A DNA stretch of 50,332 bases from Candidatus Saccharibacteria bacterium UBA1944 (GTDB lineage Bacteria > Patescibacteriota > Saccharimonadia > Saccharimonadales > Saccharimonadaceae), in the NCBI GenBank assembly GCA_002336935.1, contig DDEW01000003.1:1-50332 (forward strand). Direction: 5' to 3'. The translations under genes and the position numbers were made by a program. Shown piece after piece: positions 44,409-50,332 of this stretch. Below the pieces are notes generated by a model. It did no database searches and was not told the DNA's origin. It worked only from the letters and a program-made list of their open reading frames with translations. Position 1 is the first letter of the stretch. Each line of letters opens with the position of its first letter.

Positions 44409-45035
44409 TTGAATGTGAAAAACCCCTTAGTCCGCCACCCATTAAAACTTGCGTATGACCAGTCGCGTGAAACATGGCAAGGATTTGATGCTCGCCAAAA
44501 ACGGTACGCTATTGCCGCATCGGCATTTACGTTTGGGCGGGTTGGTCTGAGACTAGCGCTTGAGATTGCTCAAACTAAAGGCGCAGTGAATCGTCGTAAC
44601 GCCGCCATTGCTCACTGCGCGTTAGACTTGGCCGACAATATTGATGGGCGAATAGCCCGGGCTGGCAATGCCGTGACGCCATGGGGCAAAGTTGCCGATC
44701 CATTTGCCGATAAGATTGATTTTGCTGTGCAGGAGTATAGCCGTGTGGTGCGTGGTGAAATGGACTCAGCTACAGCCTTGGTGCGCACTGGTCGCGATGT
44801 GGCGTCAACCACACTCCGCAACCACCAGTCAGAGCATGCGGCACGGCATGGTGGTGTCGCGAACACGAGTGCGCAGTGGCCGGGAAAGGTTTCAACGGCG
44901 TTTCGCTCGGTATCGTTACGCATTGCCGATGTTGCGCCTGAAAGCCGCGTGGCCACAGTTTCGCAACACACTGCTACTGTAGGGCTTATTGCATCGCTCG
45001 TTACTAACGCACAACACTACCGTCGCCCATTGTAA
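44409..45035 (+). CDS. CDP-alcohol phosphotransferase-like protein
   Basis: This 208-residue protein (from TTG 44409; GTG 44415 is equally possible) carries the full CDP-alcohol phosphotransferase motif D-x2-DG-x2-AR-x8-G-x3-D-x3-D. The residues are Asp76, Asp79-Gly80, Ala83-Arg84, Gly93, Asp97 and Asp101. Family members make phospholipid headgroups such as phosphatidylglycerol phosphate in the membrane. Unusually, the helices around the motif are only weakly hydrophobic and the usual six membrane spans are not evident; the C-terminal third is polar. It may be a divergent or partly degenerate member. Confidence 0.75.
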   Translation: MNVKNPLVRHPLKLAYDQSRETWQGFDARQKRYAIAASAFTFGRVGLRLALEIAQTKGAVNRRNAAIAHCALDLADNIDGRIARAGNAVTPWGKVADPFADKIDFAVQEYSRVVRGEMDSATALVRTGRDVASTTLRNHQSEHAARHGGVANTSAQWPGKVSTAFRSVSLRIADVAPESRVATVSQHTATVGLIASLVTNAQHYRRPL

Positions 45036-45045
45036 TGTATCTATA

Positions 45046-45070
45046 CAAAAACACCAGCCTAAGGCTGGTT
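45046..45070 (-). terminator. tRNA-Leu terminator
   Basis: ACCAGCC/GGCTGGT stem with a 3-nt loop; on the minus strand it is followed by GTTTTTG. It could also stop the convergent gene. Confidence 0.8.
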
Positions 45071-45078
45071 GCTTTGCG

Positions 45079-45163
45079 TGGTGCGGATGAAAGGACTTGA
45101 ACCTTCACGCCTTGCGGCACTAGCTCCTAAGGCTAGCGTGTCTACCAATTCCACCACATCCGC
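45079..45163 (-). tRNA. tRNA-Leu (anticodon TAG), CCA encoded
   Basis: On the minus strand a 7-bp acceptor (GCGGATG / CATCCGC), a D-arm with GGTAGAC, the anticodon stem CTAGC/GCTAG with loop CTTAGGA (anticodon TAG), a long variable arm (TGCCGCAAGGCG) and a T-arm with TTCAAGT are seen. Discriminator A and genome-encoded CCA follow. The long variable arm confirms the class II leucine type. A TATACT box lies at 45187-45182. Confidence 0.96.
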
Positions 45164-45181
45164 GTAGAGAATGGTTACTCT

Positions 45182-45187
45182 AGTATA
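45182..45187 (-). promoter_or_regulatory. -10 box of tRNA-Leu
   Basis: Minus-strand TATACT about 19 nt upstream of the mature tRNA 5' end. Confidence 0.6.
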
Positions 45188-45262
45188 ACAGATGGCAACA
45201 AAAAGCAAAACAGCGAGGTGCTTATGGTATACTGGTGGTAATGAGTTTAACACGGGGGAATT

Positions 45263-46888
45263 ATGAGTAAAGTTGCTGCCTACCTTCGCGGACACCTTGC
45301 CGGTGAGGTGAGCACGCGCACCGACGTACGAGAAGCACTAAGTACTGATTTGGGTGTGCTAAAAATTAAGCCAGAAATGGTGATTTATCCCCGTACTACC
45401 AACGATATTCGTAAAGTTTGCCGCTTTGCATGGCAGCTTGCAAATAAAGGCCACGTCCTCCCTGTGACGGTCCGCGGCGCAGGTACTGACACGACTGGCG
45501 CGGCCATCGGCAAGGGTGTGGCGCTGGTGACGACTGCGCATATGAATAAGATTTTTGAGTACGATGCCAAACAAAAGCTCGTTCGGTTACAGCCTGGGGC
45601 TACCATTGGGTCATTAAATCAAGCACTTTCGCTCCATGGTGCGGCGGTAATGCCGCTCGTGGGATCGCATGTATACGGTACGGTGGGTGGTGCAATTGCC
45701 AGTGCAGTAGCGGGTCCAATGGCAGGTAAATACGGTACGATTGAGCGGGCAATTGATCAGCTCGAGGTTGTACTTGCGAGTGGGGATGTTATTCAGACTG
45801 GCCGTATAAATAAACGTGAACTCAACCGCCGCAAGGGGCTGGAAGGTTTCGAAGGTGATGTCTACCGAGGTATTGATGGCATTATTGAGGAAAATGCGGA
45901 GCTACTTGACCAACTGCGCAGTAACGACGCTACCGGCTACAACACGATTGCCGATGTGAAGCAAAAAGACGGTAGCTTTGACTTAACACCCCTGTTTATT
46001 GGGAGCCAGGGCACGCTTGGCATCATCACCGAAATGATTATGCGGGCTGAGTTTCGTAGTCTTCACTATGGTGTGGCCGCGCTGGTGTTTAGCAGCACCG
46101 ATGCCGCGCGCGATGCATTGGACGATTTATGCAAAATGAATCCTGCCTTTGTCGAATACTTTGATGCCGAACTTTTTGAAACCGCTGTACAACGCGGTCG
46201 TAGCTATGGCTTTTATAGCCAGGCAGCGCAAACCATTAAGCCTGCTTCGGTGGTGATTATTGGGTTCGATGACTTTAGTGAACGACATCGAAGCAAACAT
46301 TTGAAGCGAATTAATAAGCGCTATGGCAATCAAGAAGGTAGCGTGCTCAGCACTGCCGATAGCGAAGCTGCTGACGATATACTGGCGGCGCTTGATGTCG
46401 CCTACTACACTTCGCTGCCTGACCATGCCGATCAAGCTGCACCTGCCATTCTGAGTGGATTCCATGTGCCGACCGAACGGCTTGAGGACTTTACGCATGG
46501 GCTTGCAGAGCTTGCCAAGAAACACCATACTGCCTTGCCGCTTGCCGGTCATGTGTACACCAACACCTACAGCGTGTACCCTTCGCTCGAACTCCGCAAA
46601 GTTGCAGATAAGCAAAAGGTATTCAAGCTGCTCGATGACTTGACGAAGCTTGTATATGCTCACGGGGGGACGATGATTGCTGAGGGCGGCGAGGGGAGGC
46701 TGAAAGCGAAGTTTATTTACAGCCAGCTTGATGAGCGTGTTGTGGCTATGTACCAAGCAATTCGCGCCGTTTGCGATCCCTACGGTTTTATGAATACTGG
46801 TGTGAAACAAGCGGGAGATGTGCGCCAGCTGGCCGAACAACTGCGCGAGGACCATAACGCTGGTCAGATGGCTCGTTTTGGGCTGTAG
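45263..46888 (+). CDS. FAD-linked oxidase/D-lactate dehydrogenase-like
   Basis: This 541-residue protein has an FAD-binding PCMH domain (VTVRGAGTDTTGAAIGKGVAL, RLQPGATIGSLNQAL, GTVGGAIASAVAGP). It continues with the FAD-oxidase C-terminal domain ending in GFMNTGVK and the acidic tail. The GlcD/DLD family oxidises 2-hydroxyacids such as D-lactate or glycolate and passes electrons to the membrane or to ferredoxin-like partners. No Fe-S domain is fused. GGGGGAA lies before the ATG. With the malic enzyme it is one of few visible carbon-metabolism genes. Confidence 0.88.
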   Translation: MSKVAAYLRGHLAGEVSTRTDVREALSTDLGVLKIKPEMVIYPRTTNDIRKVCRFAWQLANKGHVLPVTVRGAGTDTTGAAIGKGVALVTTAHMNKIFEYDAKQKLVRLQPGATIGSLNQALSLHGAAVMPLVGSHVYGTVGGAIASAVAGPMAGKYGTIERAIDQLEVVLASGDVIQTGRINKRELNRRKGLEGFEGDVYRGIDGIIEENAELLDQLRSNDATGYNTIADVKQKDGSFDLTPLFIGSQGTLGIITEMIMRAEFRSLHYGVAALVFSSTDAARDALDDLCKMNPAFVEYFDAELFETAVQRGRSYGFYSQAAQTIKPASVVIIGFDDFSERHRSKHLKRINKRYGNQEGSVLSTADSEAADDILAALDVAYYTSLPDHADQAAPAILSGFHVPTERLEDFTHGLAELAKKHHTALPLAGHVYTNTYSVYPSLELRKVADKQKVFKLLDDLTKLVYAHGGTMIAEGGEGRLKAKFIYSQLDERVVAMYQAIRAVCDPYGFMNTGVKQAGDVRQLAEQLREDHNAGQMARFGL

Positions 46889-46899
46889 TGAGCATGTAA

Positions 46900-46935
46900 T
46901 AGTAAAACACCAGGGTGTACCTGGTGTTTTACTAT
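46900..46935. terminator. terminator hairpin at the host/element border
   Basis: A perfect 15-bp stem: ATAGTAAAACACCAG (46900-46914) with CTGGTGTTTTACTAT (46921-46935). Its last base is where the inverted repeat of the mobile element begins. Confidence 0.85.
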
Positions 46936-47076
46936 GGTGAGTTTTTACGCCCACGCTAGAACCCATTTTAGCATCGAATGCGAGAAATGAGGTTTTCGGT
47001 GGGTCGCCCCCGACCCGACCCGCCGAACTGCTCCGCAGAAATGAGCAAGCAGTTTAAGCGCAGAAAAATGATTTTT
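46935..47076 (+). repeat. left arm of perfect 142-bp inverted repeat
   Basis: Identical to the reverse complement of 48354-48495 over 142 bp. It begins TGGTGAG and ends GATTTTT. It contains the last codons of a recombinase frame (stop at 46988-46990), the GC-rich palindrome GGGTCG..CGACCC and a CTGCTC..GAGCAAGCAG hairpin. Confidence 0.95.
46937..46990 (+). pseudogene. remnant of recombinase 3' end
   Basis: In the frame set by the recombinase at the window end, this stretch reads V then SFYAHARTHFSIECEK and TGA. It is 18 codons without a start and is therefore the detached C-terminal tip of a recombinase gene. Confidence 0.7.
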
Positions 47077-47081
47077 TGCTA

Positions 47082-47108
47082 TTGACAGTATTAAATATAT
47101 GGTATAAT
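47082..47108 (+). promoter_or_regulatory. promoter of the cargo gene
   Basis: TTGACA (47082-47087), 15-nt spacer, TATAAT (47103-47108), beginning 6 nt inside the left repeat arm; leader of about 40 nt. Confidence 0.7.
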
Positions 47109-47156
47109 TGCGCTAGATAAGGTAATCAATTAAATAAATAGAAAAGAGTTAGAAAA

Positions 47157-48344
47157 ATGGGCGAAAACTTTCCTCAACCAAACCAAGACCAACAAGTACA
47201 ACATATAGATGTTCGGCGCGCTGAGCGTGTCGATGATGAGCCTCGACACTTAGACCTTCAGACCGATGAGTGGACTCATGCGCTAGTTGAAGCACCTATC
47301 TATAAAAAGTTCGGTAAAGTGCATGCTCAAATTGCTCAAGGTGGCGAAACCCTGCAAACTGTTCTATCTGACGGCACAGTTGAGACTACAAACACTGCTA
47401 ATCCAGGAGATGTTATCGTGACCAATCCTGGGGGTGAGCGCTATATTATTGGGGCTAATAAGTTTGACTCACGATACGAAGCAACTGATGAAGATGGTGT
47501 TTTTAAAGCCAAGGGAAAAGCACGAATTACGCCAAATCCAACTGGACAGCCTATAAAGATAACTGCTCCATGGGGCGAAGAACAATTTGGCGGCCCCGAT
47601 GCACTTATCGCGACAGTTTACGACCCAGAGAACCCTGACGATGTCAGTCCTGACAGATATATTATTGGTCGTGATGAGTTTAATGCAACGTATGTACCAG
47701 ATACTTATGAAGATGACGAAGTGAAAGCGTGGGACGAAGCTCACGATGAAAAGTATGAGCGCGAAGGTAAGACAGAGCTACTAGATGAGCCTCGAAAAGG
47801 CGAACTTATGGCAGGAAGCCATAAATCTAATGCCATAGACGACCTTTACAAAGCCTATCTGAACGGAGAACACGTAACAGTTGATTTTAATGGCGAGTCT
47901 ATGAACTCACGAGAAATCGGCGAAATGGGTGTTGATAGGGCTTACGAAAAGTATTTTGGTTATGACAAGGAAAGCTATAAAGAACACGCACGCCTAGAGA
48001 GCGAGGCATGGAGCGCAAAGTATAAACTTGAGCAGTTTGAGAGAGAATACCAAGCAAAAAAAGAAATTCCTGAGCTCGTAAAAGAGTCGGCTGATTTGAT
48101 TAATCCTACTACTGCTGGTGAATGGCGTGACTGTTTGAAAATTAGAGCAACCGATTTATATCATGGAGCCGACTCGAGGTCGGCGATCGACCTTATGAAA
48201 GCACATAGCCAGGGAGTAGGTGCCGAAGATTTGAAGAAACTCATGGACGAACAAGGTCATTCTGGCGCATCGCATGGCATGGTTCTTGCAATAATTAAGC
48301 ATTTCTATAAAGCAGGCGACAGCTTAGTAGATGTACTAAAATAA
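47157..48344 (+). CDS. PGDYG-type cargo protein
   Basis: This 395-residue acidic, soluble protein has two related modules. Residues 82-108 (NPGDVIVTNPGGERYIIGAN) and 148-180 (DRYIIGRDEFNATYV) resemble the PGDYG domain, whose function is unknown. The C-terminal half is helical and charged, with FEREYQAKKEIPELVKESAD and a terminal GHSGASHGMVLAIIKHFYKAGD. No transposase, toxin or methylase motif is visible. It lies alone between two perfect inverted copies of a 142-bp repeat with its own promoter. The ATG has only a weak Shine-Dalgarno. Being cargo suggests a fitness, defence or maintenance role, but nothing in the sequence settles this. Confidence 0.8.
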   Translation: MGENFPQPNQDQQVQHIDVRRAERVDDEPRHLDLQTDEWTHALVEAPIYKKFGKVHAQIAQGGETLQTVLSDGTVETTNTANPGDVIVTNPGGERYIIGANKFDSRYEATDEDGVFKAKGKARITPNPTGQPIKITAPWGEEQFGGPDALIATVYDPENPDDVSPDRYIIGRDEFNATYVPDTYEDDEVKAWDEAHDEKYEREGKTELLDEPRKGELMAGSHKSNAIDDLYKAYLNGEHVTVDFNGESMNSREIGEMGVDRAYEKYFGYDKESYKEHARLESEAWSAKYKLEQFEREYQAKKEIPELVKESADLINPTTAGEWRDCLKIRATDLYHGADSRSAIDLMKAHSQGVGAEDLKKLMDEQGHSGASHGMVLAIIKHFYKAGDSLVDVLK

Positions 48345-48353
48345 TATTTTCTC

Positions 48354-48495
48354 AAAAATCATTTTTCTGCGCTTAAACTGCTTGCTCATTTCTGCGGAGC
48401 AGTTCGGCGGGTCGGGTCGGGGGCGACCCACCGAAAACCTCATTTCTCGCATTCGATGCTAAAATGGGTTCTAGCGTGGGCGTAAAAACTCACCA
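48354..48495 (-). repeat. right arm of perfect 142-bp inverted repeat
   Basis: Exact reverse complement of 46935-47076. It is continuous with the recombinase-flanking repeat at 48491. Confidence 0.95.
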
Positions 48496-48646
48496 AAATC
48501 GGGATTTTTCCAGAAATGTCGCTCTCACGGGCGATTTTTTCTTTAGTAATTTTTAATTCCTGCCACAGGCAAAAACCACTTTCCGCCCCCTTTCGGAAAG
48601 TGGTTTTTGGGCTTTCGCCATTTGGGGTTTGGGTGAGGGTTTTGTT
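48440..48646 (-). pseudogene. 3' fragment of a serine recombinase gene
   Basis: The minus strand reads 68 codons matching the C-terminal end of the recombinase at the window end (shared NKTLTQTPNG, KTTFRKGAESGFCLWQ, IARESDISGKIPILV). It continues with SFYAHARTHFSIECEK and TGA at 48442-48440. No start or N-terminal domain is present. It shows what the recombinase C-terminus looks like when joined to the left repeat sequence. Confidence 0.8.
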
Positions 48647-48647
48647 G
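48491..48647 (-). repeat. left arm of 157-bp imperfect inverted repeat
   Basis: Reverse complement of 50176-50332 with scattered differences. The first ~43 bp are identical, and it includes the AAAAACCACTTTCCG / CGGAAAGTGGTTTTT hairpin near 48569-48607. Confidence 0.9.
48569..48607. terminator. 15-bp hairpin with A/T flanks inside the repeat
   Basis: A perfect stem with A5 before and T5 after, so it could act as a terminator on either strand between cargo and recombinase. The same hairpin in the right arm lies inside the recombinase coding region. Confidence 0.65.
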
Positions 48648-48653
48648 TATAAT
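48648..48653 (+). promoter_or_regulatory. -10 box of the recombinase gene
   Basis: TATAAT directly adjoining the inner end of the repeat arm (48647). The start would be near 48660; a -35 is not convincing. Confidence 0.6.
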
Positions 48654-48659
48654 GAAAGA

Positions 48660-48759
48660 GCAACACAATTTATAGATAAACTTTTTTCTTTGGCTTAAAA
48701 AGCCGACTTGGAACAGTTTAGTTTATCTGAATTGTGTTGCACCAGGTCGGCTTTTTAAG
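48660..48759 (+). promoter_or_regulatory. structured leader with terminator-like hairpin before the recombinase
   Basis: An 18-bp stem (48694-48711 with 48742-48759, including AAAAAGCCGAC/GTCGGCTTTTT with one wobble) lies just before the AAGGAGG. The loop of this hairpin contains 48720-48740, which pairs over 20 bp with the very 5' end of the RNA (48660-48682, GCAACACAATT and AGATAAACT, with a small internal loop). The RNA could switch between folds or form a pseudoknot, as in attenuators. Confidence 0.65.
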
Positions 48760-48775
48760 TTTCAAGGAGGATAAA

Positions 48776-50332
48776 GTGGAAAAATATATCTTGTACGCTC
48801 GCAAAAGCACCGATACAGAAGACAAACAAGTTTTAAGCATTGACGCTCAACTTGCGGAACTCCGCAAGTTTGCGAGAGATAAAAAACTTGTAGTTATTGA
48901 CGAACTCATAGAAAAACAAACTGCCAAAAGTCCAGGGCGACCCATTTTCAACTCTATGATTACACGAATTGAAAATAATGAGGCCAACGGCATTTTGGCG
49001 TGGCACCCCGACAGACTTGCCCGCAATTCCATAGACGGCGGACAAATTATCTACTTGTTAGATCAAACATCGCTAAACTTTTTACGCTTTCCAGTGTTCC
49101 AGTTTGAGAATACCAGTCAAGGCAAGTTTATGCTGTCAATTATGTTTGGTCAGTCCAAATATTACGTAGATAATTTATCCGAGAACACTAAACGAGGGTT
49201 GCGAGCCAGAGTAAGAAATGGCGATTTTCCTAGCCAAGCACCTTTTGGCTACTTAAATGACGCTCGAACTAAAACTATTGTTTTAGATAAGCGGTATTCA
49301 CCGCTTGTTAAAGAATTGTTTGAGCGATATGCCAGAGGCGACAAAACAATGGAACAACTCGCCAATTTCTTACAGGAAAATGGAGCAATAACATCTGGCG
49401 GAAGAACATTTAAGGACGATAAAGTAAAAAGTATTCTACAAAATCCTTTTTACTACGGACATTTTATCTACAATGGCGAACTCCACGAGGGCCGGCACAC
49501 GCCGATAATCTCAAAAGCTCTTTACGATAAAGTTCAGCAAGTTATTGAAATTCGTGGGCATACCCAAAAGCAAACCAAGCCAGCAACGCCATTTTTAGGG
49601 CTTTTGAAATGTGCAAATTGCGGTATGGGCATAACGAGTGAAACAAAGACTAGAACTCAGAAAAACGGCAATACGCATACCTGGACATATTACCGCTGTT
49701 CTCGTAAAAAGCGAGCCGTTAAGTGTGTTGAATCACCAATAAGGGGAAAAGATTTGTTGCCACAACTTTCGGCACTACTCGGCGAATACGAAATGTCCAG
49801 CGAAATCTATGACTTTATGACGGACAAGATGGCACAAGATGAACAGGTCGAAAGCATGGGTAACGCCAGTATGCTTGACGATTTGCAAACGCAAATCTCA
49901 CACTTAAACGGCAAACAAAAGATTTTGTTAGATAGTTATCTTGACCAAGATATTGACCGCCAAACCTTTATCGCCAAGAAATCTGATATTTTGAGCAAAA
50001 AGAAAAGTTTAGAAGAGAGTTTGGCAAATCTACAAGCCAACCAGTTTGCTTGGTTAGAACCTATGAGAAACTGGCTTGAAACCGCAAAATCTATCTGTTA
50101 TTTGCGAGAAACTGACGACTACAACGGACAAAAAGCCGTTTTGTCTGAAATCTTTGGGTTGAACCTATTTTTGGGCAACAAAACCCTCACCCAAACTCCA
50201 AATGGCTTAGTCCCAAAAACCACTTTCCGAAAGGGGGCGGAAAGTGGTTTTTGCCTGTGGCAACAATTAAAAAATATCCAACAAAAAATCGCCCGTGAGA
50301 GCGACATTTCTGGAAAAATCCCGATTTTGGTG
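48776..50332 (+). CDS. large serine recombinase (3' end beyond window)
   Basis: 519 codons are open from GTG 48776 (after AAGGAGG) to the window edge. The resolvase domain begins YILYARKSTDTEDKQVLSID with nucleophile Ser11 and has AWHPDRLARNS (Arg80, Arg83). The recombinase domain follows (RGLRARVRNGDFPSQAPFGY, about residues 155-260). A zinc ribbon comes next (CANCGMGI ... YYRCSRKKRAVKC), then a coiled coil at about 385-430. Such proteins integrate, excise or invert DNA between short att sites. The last ~52 codons lie in the inverted repeat. The frame would continue into SFYAHARTHFSIECEK-stop if joined to the repeat as in the other copies, giving 535 residues. Confidence 0.92.
   Translation, partial: MEKYILYARKSTDTEDKQVLSIDAQLAELRKFARDKKLVVIDELIEKQTAKSPGRPIFNSMITRIENNEANGILAWHPDRLARNSIDGGQIIYLLDQTSLNFLRFPVFQFENTSQGKFMLSIMFGQSKYYVDNLSENTKRGLRARVRNGDFPSQAPFGYLNDARTKTIVLDKRYSPLVKELFERYARGDKTMEQLANFLQENGAITSGGRTFKDDKVKSILQNPFYYGHFIYNGELHEGRHTPIISKALYDKVQQVIEIRGHTQKQTKPATPFLGLLKCANCGMGITSETKTRTQKNGNTHTWTYYRCSRKKRAVKCVESPIRGKDLLPQLSALLGEYEMSSEIYDFMTDKMAQDEQVESMGNASMLDDLQTQISHLNGKQKILLDSYLDQDIDRQTFIAKKSDILSKKKSLEESLANLQANQFAWLEPMRNWLETAKSICYLRETDDYNGQKAVLSEIFGLNLFLGNKTLTQTPNGLVPKTTFRKGAESGFCLWQQLKNIQQKIARESDISGKIPILV
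50176..50332 (+). repeat. right arm of 157-bp imperfect inverted repeat
   Basis: Inverted partner of 48491-48647, lying within the recombinase coding region. It ends TTTTGGTG at the window edge, exactly where the perfect 142-bp repeat would begin if a third copy follows. Confidence 0.88.

Larger units (their letters stand above)
46935..50332. mobile_element. serine-recombinase element with nested inverted repeats (right end not seen)
   Basis: The order is repeat (plus), cargo gene, repeat (minus, longer), recombinase gene, repeat (plus, runs to window end). The 142-bp repeat flanking the cargo is perfect. The 157-bp repeat flanking the recombinase is imperfect. Both meet in the middle copy, which spans 48354-48647. 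The left border abuts a host terminator hairpin, and no host gene is broken there. Each gene has its promoter just inside its left repeat arm. AT-rich codon use differs from the host genes. Confidence 0.8.

Noticed and set aside
48516..48698. A 60-codon plus-strand frame before the recombinase
   Set aside because: It spans the repeat hairpin, the recombinase -10 box and the leader; the mirror frame at 50119-50307 arises from the same inverted repeat.
46935..50332. CRISPR-like repeat array
   Set aside because: The repeats are long, few and inverted, with genes between them, not short direct repeats with spacers.

Overview
The window looks like a chromosomal segment of a Patescibacteria/CPR bacterium, most likely Saccharibacteria (TM7). 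The reasons are compact single-gene transcription units, a gatCAB operon, a pilB-type ATPase, a minimal metabolic set (malic enzyme, FAD-linked dehydrogenase) and many small membrane proteins. The lineage is inferred from gene content; no rRNA is present.

Layout. 1-1136: a GC-rich pair, the tail of a Gly/Ser-rich protein and a PspA/IM30-like protein. 1167-6193: gatC-gatA-(membrane HEPN-like protein)-gatB-(P-loop kinase)-galU, tightly overlapping. 6298-7185: three small membrane or YtxH-type proteins. 7246-10938: dnaE. 11001-15670: an unknown protein, a SpoU-type methylase, pilB, an unknown protein and malic enzyme. 15671-16525: no credible gene; a strong promoter, a roughly 700-nt structured RNA and, at its 3' end, a complete hammerhead ribozyme just before rplS. 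17582-25360: RNase HII-YraN fusion, M1 aminopeptidase, secreted HNH nuclease, and a queuosine salvage set (precursor transporter, tgt, queA) with a small kinase. 25481-29540: nusA among three GC-rich genes, including a flotillin-like protein. 29646-35480: CIRCE-controlled clpC, a HExxH protein, radA and a PIN/TRAM protein. 35541-46888: PBP1A, tyrS, HAD phosphatase, a Cys-His-Asp protein, recG, a His-rich protein, rsmD, a CDP-alcohol phosphotransferase, tRNA-Leu and an FAD-linked dehydrogenase. 46935-50332: a mobile element with nested inverted repeats, a PGDYG-type cargo gene and a large serine recombinase that runs off the window.

Expression style. At 16 starts a -10 box ends 7-11 nt before the start codon with no Shine-Dalgarno, so these mRNAs are probably leaderless or nearly so. 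A second group (GC-rich genes, nusA, clpC, tyrS, recombinase) has true leaders and Shine-Dalgarno sites.

Most noteworthy: the hammerhead-tipped large RNA at 15743-16449, and the element at 46935-50332. In the element, a perfect 142-bp inverted repeat brackets the cargo gene, an imperfect 157-bp inverted repeat brackets the recombinase, and the middle copy joins in frame the sequences found at the two outer ends.
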